DNA of 64,000 nucleotides from NCBI GenBank assembly GCA_947458875.1, contig CANGZD010000001.1:124001-188000 (forward strand), in the 5' to 3' direction. The translations under genes and the position numbers were made by a program. This DNA comes from Sphingobacteriaceae bacterium (lineage in GTDB: Bacteria; Bacteroidota; Bacteroidia; Sphingobacteriales; Sphingobacteriaceae). Under the pieces are notes generated by a model, which worked only from the letters and a program-made list of their open reading frames with translations, had not been told where the DNA came from and searched no databases. Of the stretch, positions 1 to 7,241 are shown piece by piece (position 1 is the stretch's first letter; each line of letters opens with the position of its first letter).

Positions 1-1
1 G

Positions 2-1864
2 GTGAAGGAGAAAGCAGTTTACCGGGTATTTGGCTCAGGTAAATTCTTCAATGAAAAATATGAGGAGGCTAAGGAAAAGCTGATTTCAAAAATGCAGGAG
101 AAGGGCTACCGCGATGCCAATCTTCTGAAAGACAGCGTTTATAAACACGATGCACAAACAGTAAACGTGAAAATGGTGCTGCACGAAGGGCCTAAATATT
201 ATTTTGGAGATATCAACTGGTCGGGTAATGCGCAATACGGGGCAGATGTATTAGACAAGATTCTCGGTATCAAAAAAGGAGAGGTTTTTAGCGAGGAAAA
301 GCTAAACAAGAAATTGTCTGGAGGCGCCAATGGGGATGATGTTTCTTCTCTTTATCTGGACAATGGTTACCTGACTTTTAATGTTGATCCGGTCCAAACC
401 AGGGTCAGAAAAGATACCATCGATCTGGAATTGAGAGTGTACGAAGGTCCGCAATATACCATCAGCAAAGTAACGCTAAAAGGCAATGAAATTACCAACG
501 ACAGGGTAGTTTTACGAGAAATTAGAACAAAGCCCGGACAGAAATTCTCTAAACAAGATATCATCCGTACTACCCGTGAGATTGCCCAGTTGGGAAATTT
601 TGATGAGCAAAAAACGGATGTAAAACCTATGCCCAATCCGGCAGATGGAACGGTTGACATAGAATATACGGTTGCCGAAAAACCTTCGGATCAGATTGAA
701 CTTTCTGGTGGATTTGGCGGAGGCCGTATCATAGGTACTTTGGGTTTAACCTTTAATAATTTTTCTGCCAGAAACATGTTTAAAAAAGAGGCTTGGAAGC
801 CTTTACCTAAAGGAGATGGACAGCGATTAAGTATCAGGGGGCAAACCAATGGTAAGTTTTTCCAATCTTATAATTTCTCTTTTTCCGAGCCATGGTTAGG
901 TGGCAAAAAACCCATCAACTTCGGTATCAGTGCTTTTACCTCGCTGCAGTCTAACGGCTTAGGACGTACCAACCCTAATTTGCAGAAAATAAGAATGAAT
1001 GGCGTTACCGTAAGTTTGGGTAGACGTTTGAATTGGCCTGATAACTATTTCACCATGAGCCATGCGGTGAATATGCAGCAGTATATCCTAAATAATTATG
1101 GAATGGGCTTTTTATTCTCCAACGGTACTTCTTATAACTTCAACATTACACAGGAGATTTCCAGGAATTCGGTTGATGCGCCAATTTACCCGACAACAGG
1201 GTCAAATATTCGTTTAACCATGCAGCTCACGCCTCCATATTCCTTATTTAATAAAACCAATTATGTAACTGCTACTGACGAGGAACGTTACAAATATACT
1301 GAGTATCATAAGTGGAAATTTGAGGCACAATGGTTCCAGCGTATCTATGGTAAATTCGTGCTGAAAGCGCAAGCACAGTTTGGTATTATGGGCTTTTACA
1401 ACAGCGCTGTTGGACAGTCTCCGTTTGAGAGATTCAGATTGGGTGGTGATGGTATGCAAGGATTCAACTTTTTGCAAGGCTCCGAAATTATAGGTTTGCG
1501 TGGATACCAAAACAATGCGGTGATCCCGGTGGGCTCCAATCCACAAATTGCTCAAAACTCTGGAAGCCCGATCTTTAATAAGTACATTTTGGAACTCCGT
1601 CACCCGCTTACCACCAGCCAGCAAGCCACGGTGTTTTTATTGGCATTTGCTGAAGGAGGTAATACCTGGAACAGCTTGAAACAGTTTGCTCCATTTAATG
1701 TGAGACGTTCGGTGGGTGTTGGTGCTCGTATCTTCTTACCAATATTTGGTTTATTGGGTCTGGATTATGGTTATGGTTTCGACCAAATTCCAGGTTTGCC
1801 TGATGCGCACAAAGGACAGTTTCACTTTAGTATAGCACAACAAATGGGTGGTGGATTTAATTAA
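2..1864 (+). CDS. bamA: BamA outer-membrane protein assembly factor (5' truncated)
   Basis: This is the central beta-barrel component of the machine that folds and inserts outer-membrane proteins. About 620 residues are visible. The first ~230 contain several POTRA-like repeats (segments ending in patterns such as YEGPQYTISKVTLKGN and the GNFDEQ turn). The rest is an Omp85 beta-barrel with many aromatic-glycine strands and a conserved end region (VGVGARIFLPIFGLLGLDYG). The frame is open at the window edge, so the true start and the first POTRA domains lie upstream; the GTG at position 2 is not a credible start. Two Skp-like chaperone genes follow, a usual arrangement in Bacteroidota. Identification is confident. 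Confidence 0.95.
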   Translation: MKEKAVYRVFGSGKFFNEKYEEAKEKLISKMQEKGYRDANLLKDSVYKHDAQTVNVKMVLHEGPKYYFGDINWSGNAQYGADVLDKILGIKKGEVFSEEKLNKKLSGGANGDDVSSLYLDNGYLTFNVDPVQTRVRKDTIDLELRVYEGPQYTISKVTLKGNEITNDRVVLREIRTKPGQKFSKQDIIRTTREIAQLGNFDEQKTDVKPMPNPADGTVDIEYTVAEKPSDQIELSGGFGGGRIIGTLGLTFNNFSARNMFKKEAWKPLPKGDGQRLSIRGQTNGKFFQSYNFSFSEPWLGGKKPINFGISAFTSLQSNGLGRTNPNLQKIRMNGVTVSLGRRLNWPDNYFTMSHAVNMQQYILNNYGMGFLFSNGTSYNFNITQEISRNSVDAPIYPTTGSNIRLTMQLTPPYSLFNKTNYVTATDEERYKYTEYHKWKFEAQWFQRIYGKFVLKAQAQFGIMGFYNSAVGQSPFERFRLGGDGMQGFNFLQGSEIIGLRGYQNNAVIPVGSNPQIAQNSGSPIFNKYILELRHPLTTSQQATVFLLAFAEGGNTWNSLKQFAPFNVRRSVGVGARIFLPIFGLLGLDYGYGFDQIPGLPDAHKGQFHFSIAQQMGGGFN

Positions 1865-1877
1865 TTCAATAAATGCC

Positions 1878-2408
1878 ATGAAAAAAATTTCAATTACACT
1901 CTTGCTTTTTCTTGCCTTTGCTTTTACAGCTTCGGCACAGCGATTTGTTTATGTAGACAGCGAATACATCTTAAAACATATACCGGAGTATAATTCTGCT
2001 CAAAAACAATTGGATGCACTTTCTGAACAATGGCAAAAGGAAGTGGACACCCGCTTTGCCGAAATTGAGAAACTATACAAGGCTTATCAGGCAGATCAGG
2101 TATTGCTAACCGACGACATGCGCAAGCGCCGCGAAAATGAGATCATCGAGAAAGAAAAAGAAGCCAAAGAATTTCAACGTAAGATTTTTGGTTTTGAGGG
2201 TGAGCTATTCCAAAAACGCTCCAGCTTAATTAAGCCCATCCAGGAGAAAGTGGCTCAGGCCATTCAGGCCCTGGCCGAAGTACAGCAGCTGGACATCGTA
2301 TTCGATAAGAGCAGTGAGATCATGATGTTGTACGCCAATCCGCGTTTCGACAAAAGTAATGATGTGCTTACCCGCATGGGTTATAAACCGGGTACATTTG
2401 CTAAATAA
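1878..2408 (+). CDS. OmpH/Skp family periplasmic chaperone
   Basis: A 176-residue Skp-like chaperone expected to carry unfolded outer-membrane proteins across the periplasm to BamA. Residues 1-21 form a signal peptide ending FTASAQ, followed by the family opening RFVYVDSEYILKHIPEY and a long charged coiled coil (about residues 45-120) that makes the tentacles. I place the start at the ATG preceding KKISITLL, because upstream in-frame codons overlap the end of bamA and do not resemble a leader. The gap to bamA is 13 bases, so the two are probably co-transcribed. A paralog follows 48 bases downstream. Confidence 0.9.
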   Translation: MKKISITLLLFLAFAFTASAQRFVYVDSEYILKHIPEYNSAQKQLDALSEQWQKEVDTRFAEIEKLYKAYQADQVLLTDDMRKRRENEIIEKEKEAKEFQRKIFGFEGELFQKRSSLIKPIQEKVAQAIQALAEVQQLDIVFDKSSEIMMLYANPRFDKSNDVLTRMGYKPGTFAK

Positions 2409-2456
2409 TAAAATCTTTACTATCATCGTAAACCAATAAAATAATCTTAATAAAAA

Positions 2457-3077
2457 ATGAAAAATTCAATTAAAGCGGCCATTCTGGCAATTGGTCTTTG
2501 TGTTGCCGGCAATTATGCCAATGCTCAGCAAAAATTCGCTCATATTAACTCCAGCGAGTTGTTGCAATCTATGCCTGAGATGAAAACAGCCGATGCTTCA
2601 TTCCAAACCTATGCCAAAGCAAAGCAAACTGCTTTAGAGCAAATGGACGGAGAGCGTCAGAAAAAAATTGCTGTTTATCAGGATAAATACAAAAACCTTA
2701 GTGAGGCCAATAAAGAAACCTTGGGTAAGGAATTAGAGGCTTTAGGTAAAGAAATTCAGGATATGGAGAGACGTATCACTGAAACTGAACAAAAGTCGCA
2801 AGAAGAGTTAAACAACAAACGTTCTGAATTTTACCAACCGGTATTTGAAAGAGCGGAGAAAGCGGTAAAGCAAGTAGCCAAAGAGAAAGGTTTTGCTTAC
2901 GTATTTGATGTATCTCAACCAGGTGTAGTTTATTTCGACGGTGGTGAAGACATTATTGAAGCCGTGAAAGCTAAATTGGCAGCTACCTCAGCCCCTGCTC
3001 CGGCCCCTGCAAGCGCAGCTCCGGCTGCTGCACCAGCTAAACCAGCTGCTGCAACCACCCCTGCAAAGAAAAAATAA
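2457..3077 (+). CDS. OmpH/Skp family periplasmic chaperone with Ala/Pro-rich tail
   Basis: A second Skp-like chaperone of 206 residues. It has a signal peptide (about 1-23, ending NYANAQ), the opening FAHINSSELLQSMPEM, and a charged coiled-coil region at roughly residues 45-135. The last ~30 residues are a low-complexity Ala/Pro tail ending in lysines (TTPAKKK), which is absent from the preceding paralog and likely disordered. The gene lies in the bamA run and ends at a strong hairpin terminator, so it is probably the last gene of that operon. Family assignment is firm; the role of the tail is unknown. Confidence 0.9.
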   Translation: MKNSIKAAILAIGLCVAGNYANAQQKFAHINSSELLQSMPEMKTADASFQTYAKAKQTALEQMDGERQKKIAVYQDKYKNLSEANKETLGKELEALGKEIQDMERRITETEQKSQEELNNKRSEFYQPVFERAEKAVKQVAKEKGFAYVFDVSQPGVVYFDGGEDIIEAVKAKLAATSAPAPAPASAAPAAAPAKPAAATTPAKKK

Positions 3078-3097
3078 GCCAGACTTAAATAATTTTT

Positions 3098-3138
3098 AAT
3101 GCGAAGTCAAATTACCATATTTGACTTCGCATTTTTGT
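3098..3138 (+). terminator. Rho-independent terminator after the bamA-ompH run
   Basis: A perfect 15-bp stem (3098-3112 pairing with 3119-3133) with a 6-base loop, followed on the plus strand by a T-rich stretch. It sits between the second ompH gene and murI and would end the bamA operon transcript. Confidence 0.85.
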
Positions 3139-3143
3139 TTTAA

Positions 3144-3950
3144 ATGAGTTCAACTTTACCTATCGGGATATTTGATTCGGGCATTGGCGGTTTAACCGTT
3201 GCCAGTGCCATTCATCAGCTATTGCCTAAAGAAGGGCTCATTTATTTTGGCGATACCGCCCACTTGCCTTATGGAGATAAATCGCCGGAGGCCATCAAGT
3301 ATTTTAGTCTCAAGATCGGTAAGTTCTTGCTCGAAAAGGAATGCAAGTTGATTGTGATTGCCTGCAATACAGCTTCTTCGCTTGCTTACCAGGATCTGGT
3401 AGATTTCTTGGGCGATAAAATTCCGGTCATCAATGTGATTGATCCGGTAGTGGATTATATGGTGAACCAGAGCCAACACCGCAAAATTGGGGTAATTGGT
3501 ACCAAAGCCACCATCAAAACGGATGTGTATGCCAAAAAGATCAAAGCCTTGCAGCCTGCGCTGGACGTAAAGTCGTTGCCTACGCCTTTGCTGGCACCCA
3601 TGATCGAGGAAGGTTTCTTTAGCAATACCATCAGTAAAACGGTAATCAATTCTTACCTGTCATCGCCCAAGCTTAAAAATATCGATAGCTTGATCCTGGC
3701 TTGTACGCATTACCCGCTGATCAAGCCGGAGATAGAGGCTTATTACCAAAATAAGGTGGAGATCATTAATACGGCCGAGATTGTGGCAGAGTACGTTAAA
3801 AAGCGGCTATCGGAGCTGGACTTATTGAATACTGCTGAACCTAAACGTCAGCAATTTTACGTTTCTGATTATACGCCATCTTTTGAAAGGAGTACCAAAC
3901 TCTTTTTTGGGGAGAAAATCCACCTCAAACTGAAAAATATTTGGGCGTAA
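3144..3950 (+). CDS. murI: Glutamate racemase
   Basis: Converts L-glutamate to D-glutamate for peptidoglycan precursors in the cytoplasm. The protein is 268 residues, normal for the family. It opens with the signature PIGIFDSGIGGLTVA and carries both catalytic cysteines: Cys74 in IACNTASS and Cys187 in LACTHYPL, each acting on one face of the substrate. The ATG at 3144 gives the canonical N terminus. The gene lies directly after the terminator of the bamA-ompH operon, so it probably has its own promoter within or just after the hairpin. Confidence 0.95.
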   Translation: MSSTLPIGIFDSGIGGLTVASAIHQLLPKEGLIYFGDTAHLPYGDKSPEAIKYFSLKIGKFLLEKECKLIVIACNTASSLAYQDLVDFLGDKIPVINVIDPVVDYMVNQSQHRKIGVIGTKATIKTDVYAKKIKALQPALDVKSLPTPLLAPMIEEGFFSNTISKTVINSYLSSPKLKNIDSLILACTHYPLIKPEIEAYYQNKVEIINTAEIVAEYVKKRLSELDLLNTAEPKRQQFYVSDYTPSFERSTKLFFGEKIHLKLKNIWA

Positions 3951-3984
3951 CTGAGTATTGAGTGTGGCTGCTCAGGTACTCCTT

Positions 3985-4010
3985 GTCATCCTGAGCGGAG
4001 CGAAGGATCT
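3985..4010. repeat. Short intergenic repeat-like motif (fragment)
   Basis: The intergenic stretch after murI contains GTCATCCTGAGCGGAGCGAA and the following GGATCT. From general familiarity, this resembles interspersed intergenic repeats seen in many Bacteroidota genomes. Only one arm is present here and I see no second copy in the window, so it would be a truncated element. Confidence 0.4.
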
Positions 4011-4031
4011 TTCTACGAAACGTTACCTGCT

Positions 4032-4862
4032 TCATTTCATTCCGTAATTTGTGAAATTAAATGGTACAATAATTTGCGTTTTAACGGCTTTGCTTTGATA
4101 GATGCCTGGCAGCCAATTGTTTTGTTCGGTAGCCCGAATGGCATTCATGACCATTTCATTGAGCTCTTTTGGCGTCTTGCTGATGGCTTTTATGTTTTCC
4201 ATCTCTCCCGCTTCGTTGATATCGAAAGCGATGTAAATTCTGGTTTTGAGATGCATTGTTTTTGCAAATAGTTGATTATTGAAACGCATATTATGTGCCA
4301 CAGTATAATAGAATTGGTCCCAGCCATTTTTATAAATCGGGTTATGCTCCAGGGTGCTTGACAAGGTATCCCGACCTATGAAGATGAGGTGTGTGAGGCT
4401 ATCCCGGCTTTGAAAAATTCGTTCATTGTGGTCAAAGTTATACACTAAATCAGGCTTACCTTTACGATCATAATACTTCCAGATGCCCATTTTTTTACCC
4501 ATGTGGTAGGCGCCACTGTCTATCTGTATTTGCTGATGGGTAATCGAGCTGCCGTAGCTTATCCAAACCCCGTGTTTCTGATCGTCTTTGTAATGGCCTG
4601 CTCTCTGGAGTTTTCCATCCTGACATTCCTTCCAAAGGCTGTCTTTTTTGCTCATTTTAAAATAACCTTCTTCTACCAGCTGATGTCTACTGGTCCGTGC
4701 GGTTTTTCGATAGGGCCCATGTTTTATTTTTTTGTCAGATTTAAGCACATGATAAGTTTCTGTGGTGACTAAATCAGGTCGGCGGGTTATTTTTTTGAGT
4801 TCCTGCGCCACGGTGTATACACTCAGGCCGCTGATCAGGATGAGTAGCATTATTTTTTTCAT
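4032..4862 (-). CDS. Secreted protein with MORN/YwqK-like repeats and a TonB-like C-terminal domain
   Basis: A 276-residue protein with an N-terminal signal peptide (about 1-19, MKKIMLLILISGLSVYTVAQ). Residues ~65-140 hold short repeats of the MORN/YwqK type (GYFKMSKKDSLWKE, GHYKDDQKHGVWISY, GKKMGIWKYYDRKG). The C-terminal ~75 residues (from RIYIAFDINEAGEMENIKAI to NFTNYGMK) look like a TonB C-terminal domain. No TonB-type membrane anchor or proline-rich spacer is visible, so it is unlikely to be a functional energy transducer. It may instead be a periplasmic binding protein. It is separated by 60 bases from a divergent-looking small secreted gene on the same strand. The function is not known. 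Confidence 0.65.
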   Translation of the reverse strand: MKKIMLLILISGLSVYTVAQELKKITRRPDLVTTETYHVLKSDKKIKHGPYRKTARTSRHQLVEEGYFKMSKKDSLWKECQDGKLQRAGHYKDDQKHGVWISYGSSITHQQIQIDSGAYHMGKKMGIWKYYDRKGKPDLVYNFDHNERIFQSRDSLTHLIFIGRDTLSSTLEHNPIYKNGWDQFYYTVAHNMRFNNQLFAKTMHLKTRIYIAFDINEAGEMENIKAISKTPKELNEMVMNAIRATEQNNWLPGIYQSKAVKTQIIVPFNFTNYGMK

Positions 4863-4922
4863 AAACGGATGAACATTTTTTTAGTTTCATCGGGTCAATT
4901 GTGTGGGGTTAATAGTCTTTCT

Positions 4923-5534
4923 TCATATCCCAGCTCCATCTATCAATAAAATAAATGGAACCCAATCTTCAGCTTCTTTTCTCAGAATAAACAGCTGATC
5001 ATCAAAACAATTATGGGCGCAATTATATCCAGAATAAAAAATACATAAGGTGTTGTTTCTTATAAAGATTGGTTTAGAGAAAAATGAATATCCATGTGGA
5101 TACTTTCTGAAAAATTCAACCTGTTGAACAATTGTTTTTTTAAATATTGCGTTGATGGTGTCACGATCGATTATTAAGGAGTTTTTGAATAATTTTTCAG
5201 GCCATAATTCCGATTTCATTTTTTCTAATTGCTGATGAATATATGAACGTTCATTTTTGTTAAACACTACTATGTTCTTTTTACATTCGATATCTGCCAG
5301 GGTGTCTGCGTCCAATATGTTTTTAATTTCATCAATCCTTTTGTTACTTATACCGCTTGAATAAACAGTGATACTGTCCAAGCTGTATGGAGTTAAAAAT
5401 GGCCTTGTTGAGCTGTTTTGGAAGAACCAATTAAGAAAGGCCTTTTCTTTTTTTAAGCCTTTCTTTTGTCCATACAGGAACTGAAATGACAAGATCAGCG
5501 ATAGCGGGATCATTATTTTTGTAAAAATTCTCAT
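4923..5534 (-). CDS. Hypothetical secreted protein
   Basis: A 203-residue protein I do not recognise. A signal peptide is visible (about 1-22, IPLSLILSFQFLYGQ), after which the chain is soluble, lysine- and phenylalanine-rich, with a cysteine pair near the C terminus (SGYNCAHNCFDDQ). It begins 6 bases after the stop of the upstream lipoprotein gene on the same strand, so the two are very likely one operon. A partner role for the lipoprotein (inhibitor, substrate or chaperone) is only a guess. Base composition is more AT-rich than in the neighbouring housekeeping genes. Confidence 0.6.
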   Translation of the reverse strand: MRIFTKIMIPLSLILSFQFLYGQKKGLKKEKAFLNWFFQNSSTRPFLTPYSLDSITVYSSGISNKRIDEIKNILDADTLADIECKKNIVVFNKNERSYIHQQLEKMKSELWPEKLFKNSLIIDRDTINAIFKKTIVQQVEFFRKYPHGYSFFSKPIFIRNNTLCIFYSGYNCAHNCFDDQLFILRKEAEDWVPFILLIDGAGI

Positions 5535-5540
5535 AGCTAA

Positions 5541-6986
5541 TCACTCTAATCCTCCATAGTTACACATTAAATGACCAAGTCTTTTACCCACGTAATCTGC
5601 ATAAATATCCACAACCTCTGTTTTCGAGATACTCCCGCCGGGGTAATCAAAATATGATGTATTTATATAACTCTGTGAATCGTTTACTCCGATCCAGCTT
5701 AAGGCTGTTGCATCCCGTGGAGATAATTCAAAAGCATTTGTCAAGTAGTTAACCATCGGATTTATATACTTGTCAACCATATTTTGGTGTTCTAATTGTT
5801 GTAATACATTGTTTTGGCCAATATATTTCAGATAGGCATGAATAATTTCATGAGTCAAAGCTGTCACTGCATACTCTTTAGTCCCATTAGATAAAACATT
5901 TCGACTCAGTGTTATGGTTCCAGTTATAATATTTGAATTTGGTACTTTAATTAAATTCGTTTCAGCAGCTTCAAAATGCGTGGTTTCAGGGGCATCGATT
6001 ATGTCAATTTGTACAAATATATCTTCATCTAGATTTGATATAATACCCGAAATCATATCATCAATATTTGTTCTGATTACTTGATCTACCAGTATTCGGA
6101 GACATGGGTCTTGTACCTGATTCCTTAGAATATTTATGTGATCTGGCGGCGGAGGATTATCATTCCCAGGTCCATTCCCGCCACCGCCACCACCATTTCG
6201 GTGATCTAAGTAACCAGACCGATGCTCCTCATAATCTCGCTGATCTGGTCCTCCACCGGATCCACTACCTTCGCCTTCTTGTCTATTTTTGGATTCTTTA
6301 CAGGTCATTACTATTTCATACATTCCCAACCTGTTTGTGTACACCACGAATCTGCAATCTTCTGCAGGTGTATTCAAAAAGGAAGGTCTTTCGCTTTGTC
6401 TTTCCCCAGATTTACTAATTAATACAGGATTGCCCCAATTCAGGTATTCACCTCCAGGTGTTTTACTAAAAGTCTTAATCGGCCTTCCCCACCAATCTTC
6501 TACGAGGATGATCCCGCTAAAGGAGCGCCCCGGCCGATTACGATTGATCCAGTATTGCTCATCAGGAATTCTGGTAACCACCTCTGCATGCCACTTCTGC
6601 TGGCGGTCTTTATAGAGGAGCAGGTAAGTCCAGTCGGAGAGGGGTGCCTCTTCTTTATTGGGCCCTATAAGTAGTTTGATCTCTTCGCGGTAAGCTAGCG
6701 GTACCTTTAATCCTTCCCCAATGGAGAGCTGTACTTTTTGTGCTTTATCCCAGAGGGGTATTTTAACTGTACGGTGTCGGGAGAGCTTGGGAGTGGCCTG
6801 CAAGGGGCGCTCCTCAGTAAGATTTTTAAGGAAGACCTGACTCTCACCCAATAAACTGGCTTGAGGCTGAACTGCCGGATCGAGTCCGAATAGTTCTTCC
6901 TTTTGGCAGGAGTTAAACAAAAAGAGGATGCATAAGGTTAGGAAGAGCCCCTTGATCAGGGGACAGGCTGGTCTACATGTTTTCAT
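5541..6986 (-). CDS. Lipoprotein with a putative HEIIH metalloprotease-like domain
   Basis: A 481-residue predicted lipoprotein. The N terminus has a hydrophobic leader and a lipobox-like cysteine (FLFNSC). Residues ~60-220 form an N-terminal domain of unknown function with many tryptophans. Next comes a linker rich in Gly, Pro and charged residues (about 240-285, including GGGGGGNGPG). The C-terminal ~190 residues contain TALTHEIIHAYL, a zincin-type HExxH motif at about residues 379-383, but I cannot identify the third zinc ligand with confidence. The likely location is the periplasm or cell surface. A small secreted gene follows 6 bases downstream. Protease activity is inference from the motif alone. 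Confidence 0.65.
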   Translation of the reverse strand: MKTCRPACPLIKGLFLTLCILFLFNSCQKEELFGLDPAVQPQASLLGESQVFLKNLTEERPLQATPKLSRHRTVKIPLWDKAQKVQLSIGEGLKVPLAYREEIKLLIGPNKEEAPLSDWTYLLLYKDRQQKWHAEVVTRIPDEQYWINRNRPGRSFSGIILVEDWWGRPIKTFSKTPGGEYLNWGNPVLISKSGERQSERPSFLNTPAEDCRFVVYTNRLGMYEIVMTCKESKNRQEGEGSGSGGGPDQRDYEEHRSGYLDHRNGGGGGGNGPGNDNPPPPDHINILRNQVQDPCLRILVDQVIRTNIDDMISGIISNLDEDIFVQIDIIDAPETTHFEAAETNLIKVPNSNIITGTITLSRNVLSNGTKEYAVTALTHEIIHAYLKYIGQNNVLQQLEHQNMVDKYINPMVNYLTNAFELSPRDATALSWIGVNDSQSYINTSYFDYPGGSISKTEVVDIYADYVGKRLGHLMCNYGGLE

Positions 6987-7064
6987 AGGCTTTTTAACTT
7001 ATAGAAGTAGGAAAGCCTGAGTTTTGTTTGGAAGGAATGCTAATTTTTTTCAATGAGCTGTTCG

Positions 7065-7162
7065 GTCATTTCGACGAAGCGCAATTGGCGCTGAGGAAAA
7101 TCTTTCGGGGGTGTTTGTGTAGAGAGATTGCTCACCCCTGTTTCACGGGGATTGGAAATGAC
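7065..7162. repeat. Intergenic repeat-like element with short terminal inverted repeats
   Basis: A 98-base element upstream of the PurF-like gene begins GTCATTTC (7065-7072) and ends with the exact inverse GAAATGAC (7155-7162). It contains a small internal hairpin (CCCCTG, loop, CACGGGG). The form resembles the small interspersed palindromic repeats common between genes in Bacteroidota. It holds no coding sequence. The apparent upstream extension of the following ORF runs into it and is therefore not real coding sequence. Confidence 0.55.
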
Positions 7163-7241
7163 GAAAAATGAAGGGCGTAATTTGTTTTTCATACCTGCTT
7201 TCCGCGATAAAATTTTAAATTTGTTAGCTCATTCATTTCTC

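Noticed and set aside
3219..3649. Minus-strand frames within murI
   Set aside because: They are shadows of a confidently identified gene and have no family features.
7128..7241. Upstream extension of the PurF-like reading frame
   Set aside because: It begins inside a palindromic intergenic repeat and would bury the catalytic N-terminal Cys behind 46 residues. The ATG at 7242 gives the expected short propeptide.
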